DNA of 64,000 bases from Glycine soja (taxonomy: Eukaryota; Streptophyta; Magnoliopsida; Fabales; Fabaceae), in assembly GCF_004193775.1 (NCBI RefSeq), contig NC_041016.1:41312022-41376021 (forward strand), read 5' to 3'. The translations under genes were made by a program, and so were the position numbers. Below the pieces are notes generated by a model that was given only the letters and a program-made list of their open reading frames with translations, was not told where the DNA came from and did not search any database. Below are positions 1 to 11,127 of this stretch, piece by piece (position 1 is the first letter of the stretch; the number at the start of each line of letters is the position of its first letter).

Positions 1-1486
1 ACGGTTCTGTATAGACATCTATTTTCTTATGGCACTGAATGCAAGTTGCATAACACCATGAATGATTGTTCATAACAATTATCGTGATTATACCAATAGT
101 AACACAAACAAACTCCTGCAGGAAATATCACAGCCATAAAATTAAGCAGGAGGCAGCCAAAGAAGCGATAAACAGGTAAACATATATAAGATAATTACTT
201 CACAAAAGTTGTTTATCTCAGAAATGGTCTTTGCCTCTGACTTGGAAATGAATGTTTCCCTTGATGATAACTGAGCAGAACCTGAAGGTTGTGAACTCCA
301 CTGGGAACGACGTGTCAAAACTGAGCAGATCTCAATGCCCAATTCTGAAAGCCTATACATACTAAATCAATAACAGACCGAAGGAAAGAAAAACAAACAT
401 ATATTAATAACAACATGAGGCAAATACTTCTTATTGAATTCTTCAATTGGTGCCACTGGCTCATTAATAGTCAATTTAGAAGCCTTCAAAGAATTGCTAA
501 CTGAGCATGGATAGGATCCTGCACCAGTCAGAAATAAAACCATAAGTTGGATGCGATGAAGATGAAAAACAATAAACTATATATCACAGTATACCCTGGC
601 CCTCTTTAATTCTGGAATTGGTCAACAACACAATAATAGGCCCTTCAGTCTCATGTTGATCCAAATATTCCAAAAATTGAAGACAATAATCGTCCCATAG
701 AGTGCAAGACAACAATTGGTTACTGAAGAAAAAAAAAATAAACCATTATACAAACAATCAATTAACAACATACAACGATACAATCATACAACCATGAATA
801 ACTCATAGAACATATCAGACGTTTACCTCAAATTCATAAGCTTAAAACAACTCTCTTACTTCTGGGTGAAATGTAATGAAAAACAACCTCGTCAACCACA
901 CCAATGATGTTTAAAAAATTGAGTAAAAATCAGTAACGGAAAACAAAACCCACAAACACTGGTGATGAAATTAGAAATGTAAATCTAGCTGTGCTAACCT
1001 ACTAATAGGTTAGACTGTAATTGGCCAACAATGACATCCAAAAAATCTGCAAATATATAATTTTTAAAAGGAAGCCCATCCAATTGACACTGTCTGACAA
1101 TCGTAACTCCAATAAATGTCAATTTATATGGATGATCACAAACTCTGTACTTTCCATCATTCTTGCTGACTCTAAAATTGTGCATCACATAAGTACAACC
1201 TTCCTTCAAATCCATTTTCCATGTCTTTAACTGGTCTTGCTTATAGACCACATGGATTTGGTCACCCTATGAATAATAAAAATATATAACTAATGGCTAC
1301 AAACAAAGACAATTCATGAACAAAAAGCACAAATTAAAAGCATACGTCAGAGTAAAAAATGACCATCTCAGCTTGTTCAGATCTGCCCGGCATCACAACA
1401 AACCAGAGCTCAGTTATCCTTACAGCAAGTTTCAGAGTTTCTTTAGATCCATCAATGATTTTTATCTTGTCAACAATACGTGCCAT
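1..1486 (-). pseudogene. Replication protein A 70-kDa-like gene of Helitron copy 2, partial
   Basis: This is an RPA large-subunit-like single-strand DNA-binding protein, a common companion of the Rep/helicase in plant Helitrons. The start codon is at 1484-1486 (protein begins MARIVDKIKIIDGSKETLKL). Exon-like pieces follow at about 1486-1345, 1264-994 (QIHVVYKQDQLKTWKMDLKEG, later VCDHPYKLTFIGVT), 915-850 (NIIGVVDEVVF), 730-600 and 360-200 (LSELGIEICS). The zinc-finger exon (TCIQCHK type) runs off the left edge near 1-110. The exons align one for one with those of the copy at 24641-27094. The 850-915 exon loses frame after VVLS, so the copy is probably not functional. The order of OB-fold segments matches the RPA70 family. 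Exon borders were placed by eye from GT/AG and homology. Confidence 0.7.
111..225. repeat. 115-bp module with two inverted copies 2.1 and 2.5 kb away
   Basis: The stretch beginning AAACTCCTGCAGGAAATATC, through GCGATAAACAGGTAAACATA, to TTGTTTATCTCA reappears in reverse complement at about 2237-2350 and again at 2593-2708, with roughly 85-90% identity by eye. It overlaps the exon/intron border of the RPA-like gene. The two inverted copies lie within a tandem duplication. Confidence 0.75.
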
Positions 1487-2100
1487 CAGTCTGAACAAAA
1501 ACTCAGAAACATACATAGAAATTGAAACCACAAAACAACCACATAACATGATAACAACAACAAATAGAATGTTATTTATTGAAAAAAAAAACTATGATAA
1601 GTCAAACCATAAATATGATAACTAAGGTTGAAAGAACAATTGAGCTGACCCGATTCTGTTTTTTTGGACAGCCAACAGCAGCACCAAAAAGTAACAAGAA
1701 TATATAGTATCTATCAAGCACGTGTCAGCAGGAGGAAAACTAAGTTGGAACTCAAGATACTTGCATGAAAAACAAAGCAAGTAAAGCACCATCGAACACT
1801 CAGCAATAAGCAAATGAAGCAAAAACAAATAAAGAAGCTTTGGAGTAGTTGAGGGAATGATCGGGAATCCATAAAAAAGTTGAAACTCACACCCAAATGG
1901 AAAAGCGCAAAAAAACAACAAATTGAACAGGCCGCAGCACATGAACCATCGCCACAATAGTAACTTTCAGTGCCCCGTATTTGATAAGGCAATCACCAAG
2001 AAAACCATCAGCTACATGGTATGACATCAGACATAACGGAATTACTTACAAAAGAATAACAAGTAGTCGATTTTCTGATTGTCTTGAACCGCTTAAATTA

Positions 2101-2777
2101 GGACCAACTCAACACAACAAATAAACATCCATAAGCAATCAACAACATACAAAAAAAACAATATTGCACGTTGTGCAAAACGACAAATATTAATCATGAA
2201 ACAAGGCCAACATGCACAGGTACTACTCAACATTTGTGAGATAAACAACATTTGTGAAGTAATAATCTTATTTATGTTTACCTATTAATCGCTTCTTTGC
2301 CTGCCTCCTGCTGGATTTTACACCTATGATATTTCCCGCAGGAGTTTATTTGCTCACAAATTAACAACCATTGTTGATATATTTGACCCTTTTTGTGATC
2401 TCCTTCACCCTACCTAAATAACAACCAAAACATACACCAAATCAAATTAGGACCAACTCAACACAACAAATAAACATCCATAAGCAATTAACAACGTACA
2501 AAAAAAAACAATATTGCACATTGTGCAAAAGGGCAAATATTAATCATGAAACAAAGCCAACATGCACAAGTATTGCTCAACATTTGTGAGATAAACAACA
2601 TTTGTGAAGTAATAATCTTATTTATGTTTACCTGTTAATCGCTTCTTTGCCTGCCTCCTGCTGGATTTTATACCTGTGATATTTCCCCCAGGAGTTTTTT
2701 TGTTCACAAATTAACAACCATTGTGATCTCCTTCACCCTGCCTAAATAACAACCAAAACATACACTAAATCAAATTA
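2101..2777. repeat. Tandem duplication, unit about 349 bp, two copies
   Basis: Copy A is 2101-2449 and copy B is 2450-2777. Both begin GGACCAACTCAACACAACAA and share GCAATATTGCAC-like, CATTTGTGAGATAAACAACA and TCGCTTCTTTGCCTGCCTCC blocks. Copy B lacks a short stretch after AACAACCATTG. The duplication lies in the long 5' part of Helitron copy 2 and helps explain why this region is longer than in the other copy. Confidence 0.85.
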
Positions 2778-2841
2778 ACAATTGTAGGTCAGCTCATGCT
2801 CCTCTGAAAGACTTACCTATTCGGCGATCTCCTTGACCCTG

Positions 2842-3986
2842 TGATCGAGGCCGTACCCGAATCAAATAAACATTAGAATGTAGTAACTAGGAAGTGATCC
2901 TAGGTCATTTCCCAACGAGCAATGACTAACCAAATGTTCATAATATGGTTCGTTATAACAATAACAATTGGGGGGATGTTTATTTGTGAATTTAAGAACA
3001 AGCAGATTGGAATACGAAATTAGTAGTATTAAAAACGTGTTGTTTCCTCTGATCCAGAAGCCATTCTCTTATCCTAGGTTATGAGGATTTCACCCCTTGC
3101 AGTTAACCACTTAATCCAACACTAATTTAATTTACTAAGCGAAAATCAATTTAGGTTTGTCAATATGTGATTAAGCAACACATACACCAATTAACCCCTT
3201 GTTCATTAAGCACGAATGTAATTTAAGCACAAAGGCAATTAATCGAACACGAAGCATGCACAAATGAACAGAACGCATGTGGGTCAATTGGTGAAGGGAA
3301 AACCGATAGGAGAGCAACATTAAAAGCAGAACCTCAAAGAGAGTTATGCTTCATCCTCAGAGGGAAACAACACTAGAAATTTAGCCTTCCATAAGTTCAA
3401 CAAAAGTAGAAAACGTAAATGAAACTAGAAGCAGAAACGTAAATGAAGGTAAAAGCAGAAAACATAAATAAAGCTAAAGGCAGAAAACGTAAATGAACCT
3501 AAATGCGGAAGAAGGAACATAAACGAAATTGCAATTGAAAGCAGGAAAATGGAAAATGCATTCACGTGAACAGTAATACAAAGCTAAAAATGTAAAACCC
3601 TAAAACTCCATGCACTCAGCTTGGGTATTTTCTCCTGAATAATAGAATAGCCTGCATGAATCCCAAGGTTGTGCTATTTATAAGGGTCACTCAAAGTCAC
3701 TGGGCCTGATTACATTATTTTGGCCTAAAACATAATAAAATACTAAATAAAAACTGAACGCAATAAAATGAAATTAGATGAAATCTAATAAAATTGTCTT
3801 CTCTCTTCCAGTCCAATCTGGCTCAGCCCAATTGCTTATAATTATCCTGAAATTGAATTGAAAACACCAAATTAGTCAAGTGGCCCAATTGATAAAACTG
3901 AATAATAAATTTAACAATTAGAGTAAATCAGTAATTAAATTGGTGACAAAAAAGGTTAAGAAATAGGAGAAAATAATGACACATCA
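2842..3986 (-). repeat. LTR of the Athila-like element (full copy)
   Basis: This 1145-bp LTR has TG...CA ends. A run of imperfect 27-30-bp repeats containing GCAGAAAACGTAAATGAA lies at 3409-3515. On the minus strand the DNA next to the LTR (3987-4000) is purine-rich (GTGTTGGGGATTTT), which fits a polypurine tract. Confidence 0.7.
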
Positions 3987-5463
3987 AAATCCCCAACACT
4001 TAGCTTTTTGCACTCCTGGGCAAAATTAAAAACAAAGCAAAGAACAAATCCAGAGACATTAAAGAGAGATAAACAAACACCAAAGCCATTACATATTTCT
4101 CACTGAGTCTCAGGGAATGAAAGGAATAGGTAATATCCAATGTGTAATGAGTTAAAGAATCAAGACAGTCATGAAAATCATCCAAGCATCTCAAACATGG
4201 TCAGGTAGTCAATCAACTCAAATATAAGTGATATAACCTCACAAGATATTCACTCTATCTCTCAAGTGTCTAGGCTACTGTCTACTCTCAAGGCACCCAT
4301 GAAAACAAACACCACATAGACTTGGCAAAATTCTAAAATTGACAAACAAACTTGAAAAACACATGCACATGAGGATCAAAAGGTCTTTAAAGGTTGTAAT
4401 GGGGCCAAGGACAAGGTAGAGGGAAGTATGGGATAAGTAGCTAAAACCCTAAATGAATAGAGGAGCGATGGGGAATAAGTGGAAATTAAGCACAAGTAGT
4501 AAAACCAAACCCTCTAATATCAACAAAATCAACCAAGGCTTCAACCCAAATCAAGTCCTCAAAACAAGACCTCATTTATTTTAACTTCACTTCTTCTTCT
4601 TTTCTTTTCTTTGTTTTTTTTTTTAACAGTACGAATTTGCAGAATTTGCAGCAATTGAAAGTATTTTGAATTTTTGAAGATTAAAGCAAGAACTAGGCAA
4701 AATATATATACATCAAGCATGGCCAAAATAAAACATTAAGCATGGCCAAAAATCATATCTTCCAATGAAACATACCCCCCCACACTTATTCCCAAAACAA
4801 TTCCGAAGCTCCAAAATTCCTTAAGGGTAAGGTGATATCATGGTTTTTCACTTAAGGTTTGTAGTGAGCTTCAAAACAAGGAAAGGGAAACATAGGCTCA
4901 AAAGGGCTATCAAAGGAATTAATTCAAGGTAGGCTCATTTGGCTAGAGGCTTATAAGAATAAAATGCCTAAATCATCTACCAACATGCATGCGAATCAAG
5001 AAGTATCAACAAGAGTCAAGCTAAGGCTATTGTGCAAGTAATCAATGGGGCAAAGCACACCGAATAAAATAAACAATGATGGCTCAAAATGTCACCAATG
5101 GTAAATTTATCACTTTCAATTCAACCTTTCATAACTAACTTGACATGTAGAGAAGACAAGGATTTCAATTCACAAAATGCCAAGAAACTCCTATTTCGAA
5201 AAAATTACCTATTTCCTGTACATAACCCAAAATTCAAAGAGAAACATGTAATGTTGTACACAAAACATGAAACCAACATAACAAATTTAACACAAATTTA
5301 ACCTAGAAAAACCCAAAGAAAGAACAATCTCCCCCCACACTTAAACAACACATTGTCCTCAATGTGGCATTATCACAAGATTCAAAGCAATAAGATCAAT
5401 CAATAAAATTGGACAAGTGCATCAAAAGTAAAGAAGGAGATAGGAAAAGAAGAACTCCCTAAG

Positions 5464-6207
5464 TCATGCTGGAAGAAAAGTAGGGTGGAGTAAGGAAGTC
5501 TCTTCCACCACTGCGTCCACTAAAGAAGGGTTTGTGAGGAATGGCTTCAGTCGGTGTCCAATGACCTTGAAGCTCTTGTTTGTGGAGTCGCTTTTGATCT
5601 CAATTGTACCATAAGGAAAAACATTAGTAACAACAAAAGGACCAATCCACTTAGACCTCAACTTACCACTCATGAGTCCAAGCCTAGAATTATACAATAA
5701 CACTTTTTGCCCAACCATGAAGTCCTTCTTAATTATCATGCTATCATGGAACTTCTTGGTCTTTTATTTGTAGAACTTGGCATTCTCATACGCTTCTAGG
5801 CGGATCTCATCTAACTCACTCTGTTGCAACTTTCTTTTCTCACCAGCTTGATCCATAGAGAAGTTGCAGGTCTTCACTGTCCAGTATGCTTTGTGCTCAA
5901 TCTCCACTGGAAGATGACATGCCTTTCCAAAGACAACCCGATAAGGAGACATTCCTATAGGTGCTTTGTAGGCAGTCCTATGTGCCCAAAGAGCATCATC
6001 AAGCCTAGTACTCCAATCTTTTCTGCTTGGCTGCACAATCTTCTCTAAAATTCTCTTGATCTCCATGTTAGAAATTTCTACCTGTCCATTGGTTTGGGGG
6101 TGGTATGGTGTGGATACCCTGTGTACAACCCCGTACTTTTTAAGCAAGGCATGCATTGATTTGTTGCAAAAATGGGTTCCTTGATCACTAACGATTGCTT
6201 TAGGTAC
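5464..6207 (-). pseudogene. Gypsy (Athila-like) integrase C-terminal half, split by a stop
   Basis: Read on the minus strand from 6207: the catalytic-core piece [17 protein letters not shown], then [20 protein letters not shown]. These hold the second acidic residue (D of SDQGTH) and the glutamate of the D,D-35-E motif. [20 protein letters not shown] follows. A TAA at about 5764 (after ENAKFYK) interrupts the frame, which continues in the same register as [20 protein letters not shown] and the [20 protein letters not shown] tail typical of Athila-type integrases. The N-terminal zinc-binding part, RT and RNase H are missing because another element was inserted at 6208. Confidence 0.85.
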
Positions 6208-7911
6208 TGATGCAATCCTACCCCGCAAGGGCATTGGATAGAAGACTCCAAGTAGATTGGGCCAGAGATCCAAGGGAAGGCCCTAGGGTTCTCATGATCC
6301 TTAGGGTAGATTTCGAGCCCATGGGCTAAGTATAAGCCCGCTTATCTTTGTAAATATTAGAATAGGTTTTTCCTTCGTTTGGGCCTTGTATTTTGGCCAT
6401 TCTAGTAGTATAGGGTTTTAGCCTTGTATTTCGGGGCATTTTGAGTAGTCTTTGTAGTAAGGACTTTTTTTTTGTATTTTCATGTTTTTTTGTCATGGGG
6501 GTGAGCTTAGCTATTATAGGGGGTGTGTAGCTAAGTTCTAGCTTCTCATCTCAAGGAGGTGAGCTTAGCTATTAGAGAGGTATGTGTAGCTAAGCTCTAG
6601 CTTCTTTAGGAAGGTTGAAAGTAAGCCCAAGGCAATCAATATACCATGCTTAAAAAAAAAATCGCTGGTGCTGGCAGCTTGGACATACAAACTTGTAAAA
6701 ATTACTGAGAATTTGTTACTTCGAATTTTGAGCTGAAATTTTCACTGAATTTTCTAGACATCTGTAAAAAAGTTATACAAAAATAAAAAAGTGATTTGGA
6801 TAAAAGGAAAAAAATACTAAAAATCACACAAGTTGGCAGAAAAATCAGTATCCAGGGAAAAAAAAGTGAAAAGGAAGTGTGCTTGTTGTTTTGGCTCAAA
6901 ATTTATTCTATAATTGGTGCCTATGTTATACCAATCTTAGTTCCGAAATTTCAATAGAAAATTAGTGTGAAAACAAGTGCCAAAGCTAGAGGTTTGTTGA
7001 GCCTTTTTTTTTAGTTTTTTTACTCTACTCTAGAGCCATTCTAAGTTTCTCTTTGAGTCCTAACTTGCTTGTATGTCCTTTTCATTGCTTTAATTGTTGA
7101 ATAATCCTAGAAAAAATGTCTTGTTAAAATTCCATTGGTTTAAATTTCATTTCATTTTTTTGGTCTTTGGTTATTGCTTGTCTCTTTGTTTCCTTGTTTG
7201 TGAGTTGCTATATAGGGAATTAGAAAGGAGGATTGGTGCCATCCCTTGAAGAATTTGAGTCAAGAAGCAAGGGGACAACCACCTTATGAGCTATTGGACT
7301 AAGAAGCACTCCAAATTGAGTGAATCACCAAAGAGAGAAAAACCACCTAAATTGAGGACCTTTTTGCAATTTTGTAATTGACAATTTACTTTACTTTCAT
7401 TGCTTTCAAATTTTGTGTAACAAAAAGGCCTTTCGTTGGAAGTAAGTTGGGAGCCTCCAATAGGTCACCCTACTTCCCTTTGTGTGTAATAATTTTAGGC
7501 AATTTTCCCTTAGGGTTGTGAGTGTTTTGTTGGGAACCTTAAATGTGGTCATCCAAACTCTCGTAGGATTCGCCTAATTTACATTTCTTGCTTACTTTCG
7601 TAGCTTATTTCTTTTACCTTCCATTGTCAAACCGCCTAGATAGCTTGCATTTTACCAATTAGTTTTTACCTTATCTTTCACACCTCTTTTAGTGTTTATT
7701 TTGGCTAGTTTCAACCATAGTTTCTTTTACCTTTTGTTTCCAACCTCCAACAAGAAAGAACCACAACTTAGGAACCAACATGAGTCATCATTCATCTAGT
7801 GTTAATGGCAAGGGTACTAGTCATAAAGACCCTTTATCTAGAATCTTAGATGAGTTGAGTTCCCTCAAGTTATGGAAAGAAAAACAAGAGAGAAAAGAAA
7901 AAGGAAAATAT
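6208..7911 (+). mobile_element. Gypsy fragment of the same family as the element at 41464-46997, 5' end only
   Basis: It begins TGATGCAATCCTACCCCGCA at 6208, matching the (reverse-complemented) LTR of the element at 41464-46997. The match continues through CAAGTAGATTGGGCCAGAGA and the GCCCGCTTATCTTTGTAAAT block. Leader sequence from 6660 (ATCGCTGGTGCTGGCAGCTT) and a gag start at 7780 also match. It inserted into the integrase of the Athila-like element. It is cut off at 7911 by another LTR, and no 3' part is seen. 6495-6605 contains two copies of a 59-63-bp GTGAGCTTAGCTATT...TAGCTAAGCTCTAGCTTCT unit. Confidence 0.75.
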
Positions 7912-7914
7912 TGA
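7780..7914 (+). pseudogene. gag N-terminus fragment
   Basis: The frame starts ATG at 7780 (MSHHSSSVNGKGTSHKDPLS) and runs through LKLWKEKQERKEKGK. It aligns with the start of the gag frame at 44106 (MSLHSSSSVNGEGSTPKDPL). It ends at a TGA supplied by the inserted LTR at 7912, leaving about 44 codons. It is too short to function. Confidence 0.75.
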
Positions 7915-9410
7915 TGCACAATCCGTAAGGTTCCGTGACACACCGTAAATCAAAAGGAAGCATCGTTGCACAAATAGTGAGGTTCCGTAACATTCCGTAA
8001 GTCAAAAAGGGGATGATTATGTAATCCGCAAGGTTCCGTAACATTACGGAAAGAAAACAAGTATCGTTACGAAATTCGTAAGTTTCCGTAACTTTACGAA
8101 AAAAGAATCACCAAAAAAAGGGGGCAGGGGGTGTGTTTAGTAAAAATGGGGGTGCAAATAGCAACCAGGCCAACTTGGGCCCTCCAGAAGGCTGTTGCTT
8201 CTGGAGGAAGCAACCTTGCTCGCCTGGGCGAGCTGGGTGGCAAGCTTCTCCCCCAATTTTCTATAAATAGGGGGAGAAGTGAAGTAGAAAAGGGTTCAGC
8301 CCCTTAGGCACTTCTCTCTTTCTCGAAATAGCTGAGGAAAATTAGTTCCGTGAAGAAAATTCAAGCCGAGACGCTTCCGTAACGTTTCCGTAACGTTTCC
8401 GTGAGTGATTTCGCGAAGATTTTCGACCGTTCTTCGACGTTCTTCATTCGTTCTTCATCGTTTTTCAGTCTTCAACGGGTAAGTACCTCAAACCAAGCTT
8501 TTCAATTCATTCTATGTACCCATGGTGGTCCACATTTGGTTTCATGTATTTTTATTCTCGTTTTCATTTACTTTTTATACCCCCTTTTGACGTGCTTAAG
8601 CCATTTATTTAAGTCATTTCTCGCTTAACCTAAAAATAAAATAAATTTCCACCGATCGTTTGAATTGTATCATCCGTTAATTTTGGTTGAAATGAATTCC
8701 GACCGATCGGTCGTGCCGCAACCACGTTGGAAATAAAAAAAGAGGTAAATAATAATATAATAATAAAAAAAATACCTTTTAGTAAAATAAAGCGAAAAAT
8801 CAATCGGACGTTTTCTCTTTGGGATTTCTCATTCTTAATTGAATTGACTAAATAACTAAAGTGAAACTAAGGCTAAAATCGACTTGCCTAGTCAAGCTCG
8901 TCCACAAAAATAGAAATTTTGAAAGTTTATCATTTCTGTTTCTTACTAAGTAAAATGGATCATTTTTCAAGGTCCAACTCCTTAAAATGATCACCTTTCA
9001 AGTAAAAAAGAATCACTTGATTCATGCATAAGCAAGAACTACGTAGGTCTGATTTCCCCATCACAATTGAGGAATACGTAGGAGCAAAGGGGAACACCCC
9101 TTGTCGACCACAAAAAGAAAAAAAATATAAAGGATATAAGGACATAAAAGGGAACATAAAAATCAAAGTCATGTTTGCATATTCGATTAAAGGTTGTTGT
9201 CCTTTGAGACAAACGTGAGAGGTGCTAATACCTTCCTCAAGCGTAAATACAACTCCCGAACTTAGAATTTTCATTTTGACCGGTTTTCCTTCGGTTTTTC
9301 CGACGTTTTCCTCAAATAAACGTTGGTGGCGACTCCGCGCGTATTCCTTTCATGGAACACGCATCCCGCGAGTCACGCGTCGCCCGCCCGCAAAAGGGCA
9401 CGTTGCGACA
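7912..9410 (+). repeat. Solo-like Gypsy LTR (TGATGCACAATCC...GTTGCGACA)
   Basis: This segment of about 1.5 kb begins TG and ends CA (TTGCGACA). It carries a U3-like array of short TTCCGTAACATTCCGTAA-type repeats (7920-8110), a TATA-like CTATAAATAG at 8261-8270 about 40 bp before a CT-rich start region, and GC-rich DNA at its 3' end. These are features of the long LTRs of Tat/Ogre-type Gypsy elements. The flanks (AATAT and ACTCA) do not match, so it is either a rearranged solo LTR or the edge of a deleted element. No coding region is seen in it. Confidence 0.55.
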
Positions 9411-10436
9411 ACTCAGCTTGGGTATTTTCTCTTGAATAATAGAATAGCCTACACGAATCCCAAGGCTGTGCTATTTATAAGGGTCACTCAAAGTCACTGG
9501 GCCTGATTACATTATTTTGGCCTAAAATGAAATAAAAATACTAAATAAAAACTGAACGCAATAAAATGAAATTAGACAAAATCTAATAAAATTGTCTTCT
9601 CTCTTCCAGTCCAATCTGGCTCAGCCCAATTGCTTATAATTATCCTGAAATTGAATTAAAAACACCAAATTAGTCAAGTGGGCCCAATTAATAAAACTGA
9701 ATAATAAATTTAACAATTAGAGTAAATTAGTAATTAAATTGGAGATAAAAAGGGTTAAGAAATAGGAGAAAATAATGACACATCATCCTGCCTATAACAC
9801 AACCAAATCATACACCAAATGACATCAGGTAAGCCAGAATTGGGAAAAAAAGGTAACAACTAAACATGCATAGATATTAGGAAACAAACAAAATCCCGAC
9901 ATCAAAAACCAAAACCGACAAAACAAAAGCTCAATAGGAAAAACCAAAACTGGATAATAATAGGTGAAAATAAAAATGGAAACTTTAAGTATTTAAGCAT
10001 AAAGAAAACAAAACCCAGACCTGACATGGAAAACAACAAAAAAATAGAAAAAAGGAAAAAAATGGAGAAAACAAAATGAAGAAGAAACAAAGGCAATGAA
10101 GAAGAAAGAAAGCAAAATGTAATGAAGAAGAAAGAAAGGAAACGCACTTAGTGAAGAATGGATGGGCAATGCAGCAGCACATGACACCTGTAAGCAATTT
10201 AAGAAAAAGAAGACACGTGCAATAATACATGGAGCAACCAACAGACCTGGAAGTGTGATGCATAAATGCCCAAAAAACAAATAAATTGGACACATGTCAA
10301 TAGCTGGAGCATGGACACAATAGCCTTTTCCATATACATCTCATTTATAAGACTTAGTATAGATAGATTTCAACCCTATCCATCCATTTTTTCAACTCGA
10401 TCTTCTTAAATATGGCGTTTAATGAATACCACTAAA

Positions 10437-10930
10437 TATGGAAACATATATTAGGTATTAGTCATTGCTTATTATATTGTCATAATTAAAATGGTTGGAA
10501 ATGTTTTTTTTTTGGTAAACTTTACACACCTAACTATTACTTCTAACATTTCAAACGAATCATACCAAAATAAGAGATCTAGAGATTGTGTAAGTGTGAG
10601 ACTATATAATTGAGGATAACTTAAAGAAATTAATTGACATTATCTATACCAACAAGATATATCTATTTTTGCGATAGTTTATCACTTAAATATGAAAAAC
10701 TATATTAGGCATGGCTTATTATATTGTCATAATTAAAATTACAGGAATGTTCTTCTTTTGGTAAACTTTACTCTCCTCATTGTTACTTGTAACATCCTAA
10801 ACAAATCATACCAGAATGAGAGATTCAGAGGTTTTGTAAGTATGAGATTGTACAATTGAGGATGACTTAAAAGAATTAATTGATACTATCTATACCAACA
10901 AGATGCATCTACTTTTTGATAGCATATTAC
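10437..10930 (+). repeat. Tandem duplication, unit about 247 bp
   Basis: Copies at 10437-10683 and 10684-10930 share ATTATATTGTCATAATTAAA, TTTGGTAAACTTTAC and CTATACCAACAAGAT. The second copy runs straight into the 5S-like part of the short LTR described next; the first lacks it. Confidence 0.8.
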
Positions 10931-11127
10931 TTAAAAAATCTACAATTAAGCGTACTTGACTTGAAGTAGTTATGGGATGGGTGACCTTCTAGAGAGTTTC
11001 TCAGAAAGGATGCGAGTGAGGACAAAACACGCTCAAAAGTCTCATGTTGGTTTGTGGAGACAATTAATGATCTTGAAAGCAATTGAGTGTTGTTAGAGCT
11101 GGTTGTCCATGCCTCAAGGATGTTACA
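10788..11127 (+). mobile_element. Cassandra/TRIM-like short LTR with a 5S-rRNA-like segment
   Basis: This segment of about 340 bp begins TGTAACATCC and ends GGATGTTACA, the kind of ends known for Cassandra LTRs. At about 10943-11002 it contains ATTAAGCGTACTTGACTTGA followed by AGTAGTTATGGGATGGGTGA and CCT. This aligns with the internal promoter half of plant 5S rRNA (TTAAGCGTGCTTGGG, then AGTAGTACTAGGATGGGTGA, then CCTCCTGG). The 5' half of 5S is not recognisable, so it is not a 5S gene. The last 14 bp plus TTGCTCCTTCCATTCTTTTT recur at 11261-11302, 147 bp downstream. That may mark the second LTR end or a local duplication. Confidence 0.6.

Larger units (their letters stand above)
2842..9785 (-). 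mobile_element. Athila-like Gypsy LTR retrotransposon, degenerate and invaded
   Basis: The left LTR is 2842-3986, starting TGATCGAGG and ending GACACATCA. A truncated right LTR, 9411-9785, has the same ending. Sequence from ACTCAGCTTGGGTATTTTCT onward is shared (about 3615-3986 and 9411-9785). Flanks read CCCTG before and TCCTG after, a 4/5 match to a 5-bp target duplication. The integrase lies on the minus strand next to the left LTR, so the element is minus-oriented. The internal DNA is broken by a second Gypsy fragment (6208-7911) and a third LTR (7912-9410). The junction at 9410/9411 has no target duplication, so part of the element was lost by deletion or recombination. 3987-5463 holds no open coding region. 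Confidence 0.75.
1..10363 (-). mobile_element. Helitron remnant (second copy), 5' portion, interrupted by Gypsy elements
   Basis: This minus-strand Helitron-derived region continues beyond the left edge of the window. It holds an RPA70-like gene (1-1486) homologous to the one in the complete Helitron at 14972-27762. A candidate 5' terminus lies at about 10363, where the minus strand reads TCTATACTAAGTCTTATAAA after an A. This resembles the other copy's end, TCTATATACTATCTATAAAA. A second TC 4 bp outward (10367) is an alternative start. The two ends also share a later GACA(G/T)(C/G)TGTCC-like block. A Gypsy nest at 2842-9785 splits it; Helitron-like sequence (CCTGCCTA-TAACAC-AACCAAA) resumes immediately after. 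The 3' end is outside the window. The 5' terminus is inferred, the homology to the other copy is clear. Confidence 0.6.

Noticed and set aside
1622..1992. Two overlapping minus-strand frames of 92-111 codons
   Set aside because: They lie upstream of the RPA-like start and are hydrophobic by base composition. No family recognised.
9902..10295. Three overlapping Phe/Leu/Ser-rich open frames on the minus strand
   Set aside because: Low-complexity A/G-rich DNA with no start context, no domain and no conservation with the other Helitron's 5' region.
10943..11002. A functional 5S rRNA gene
   Set aside because: Only the 3' half is recognisable, with many differences, and it sits inside LTR-like ends.
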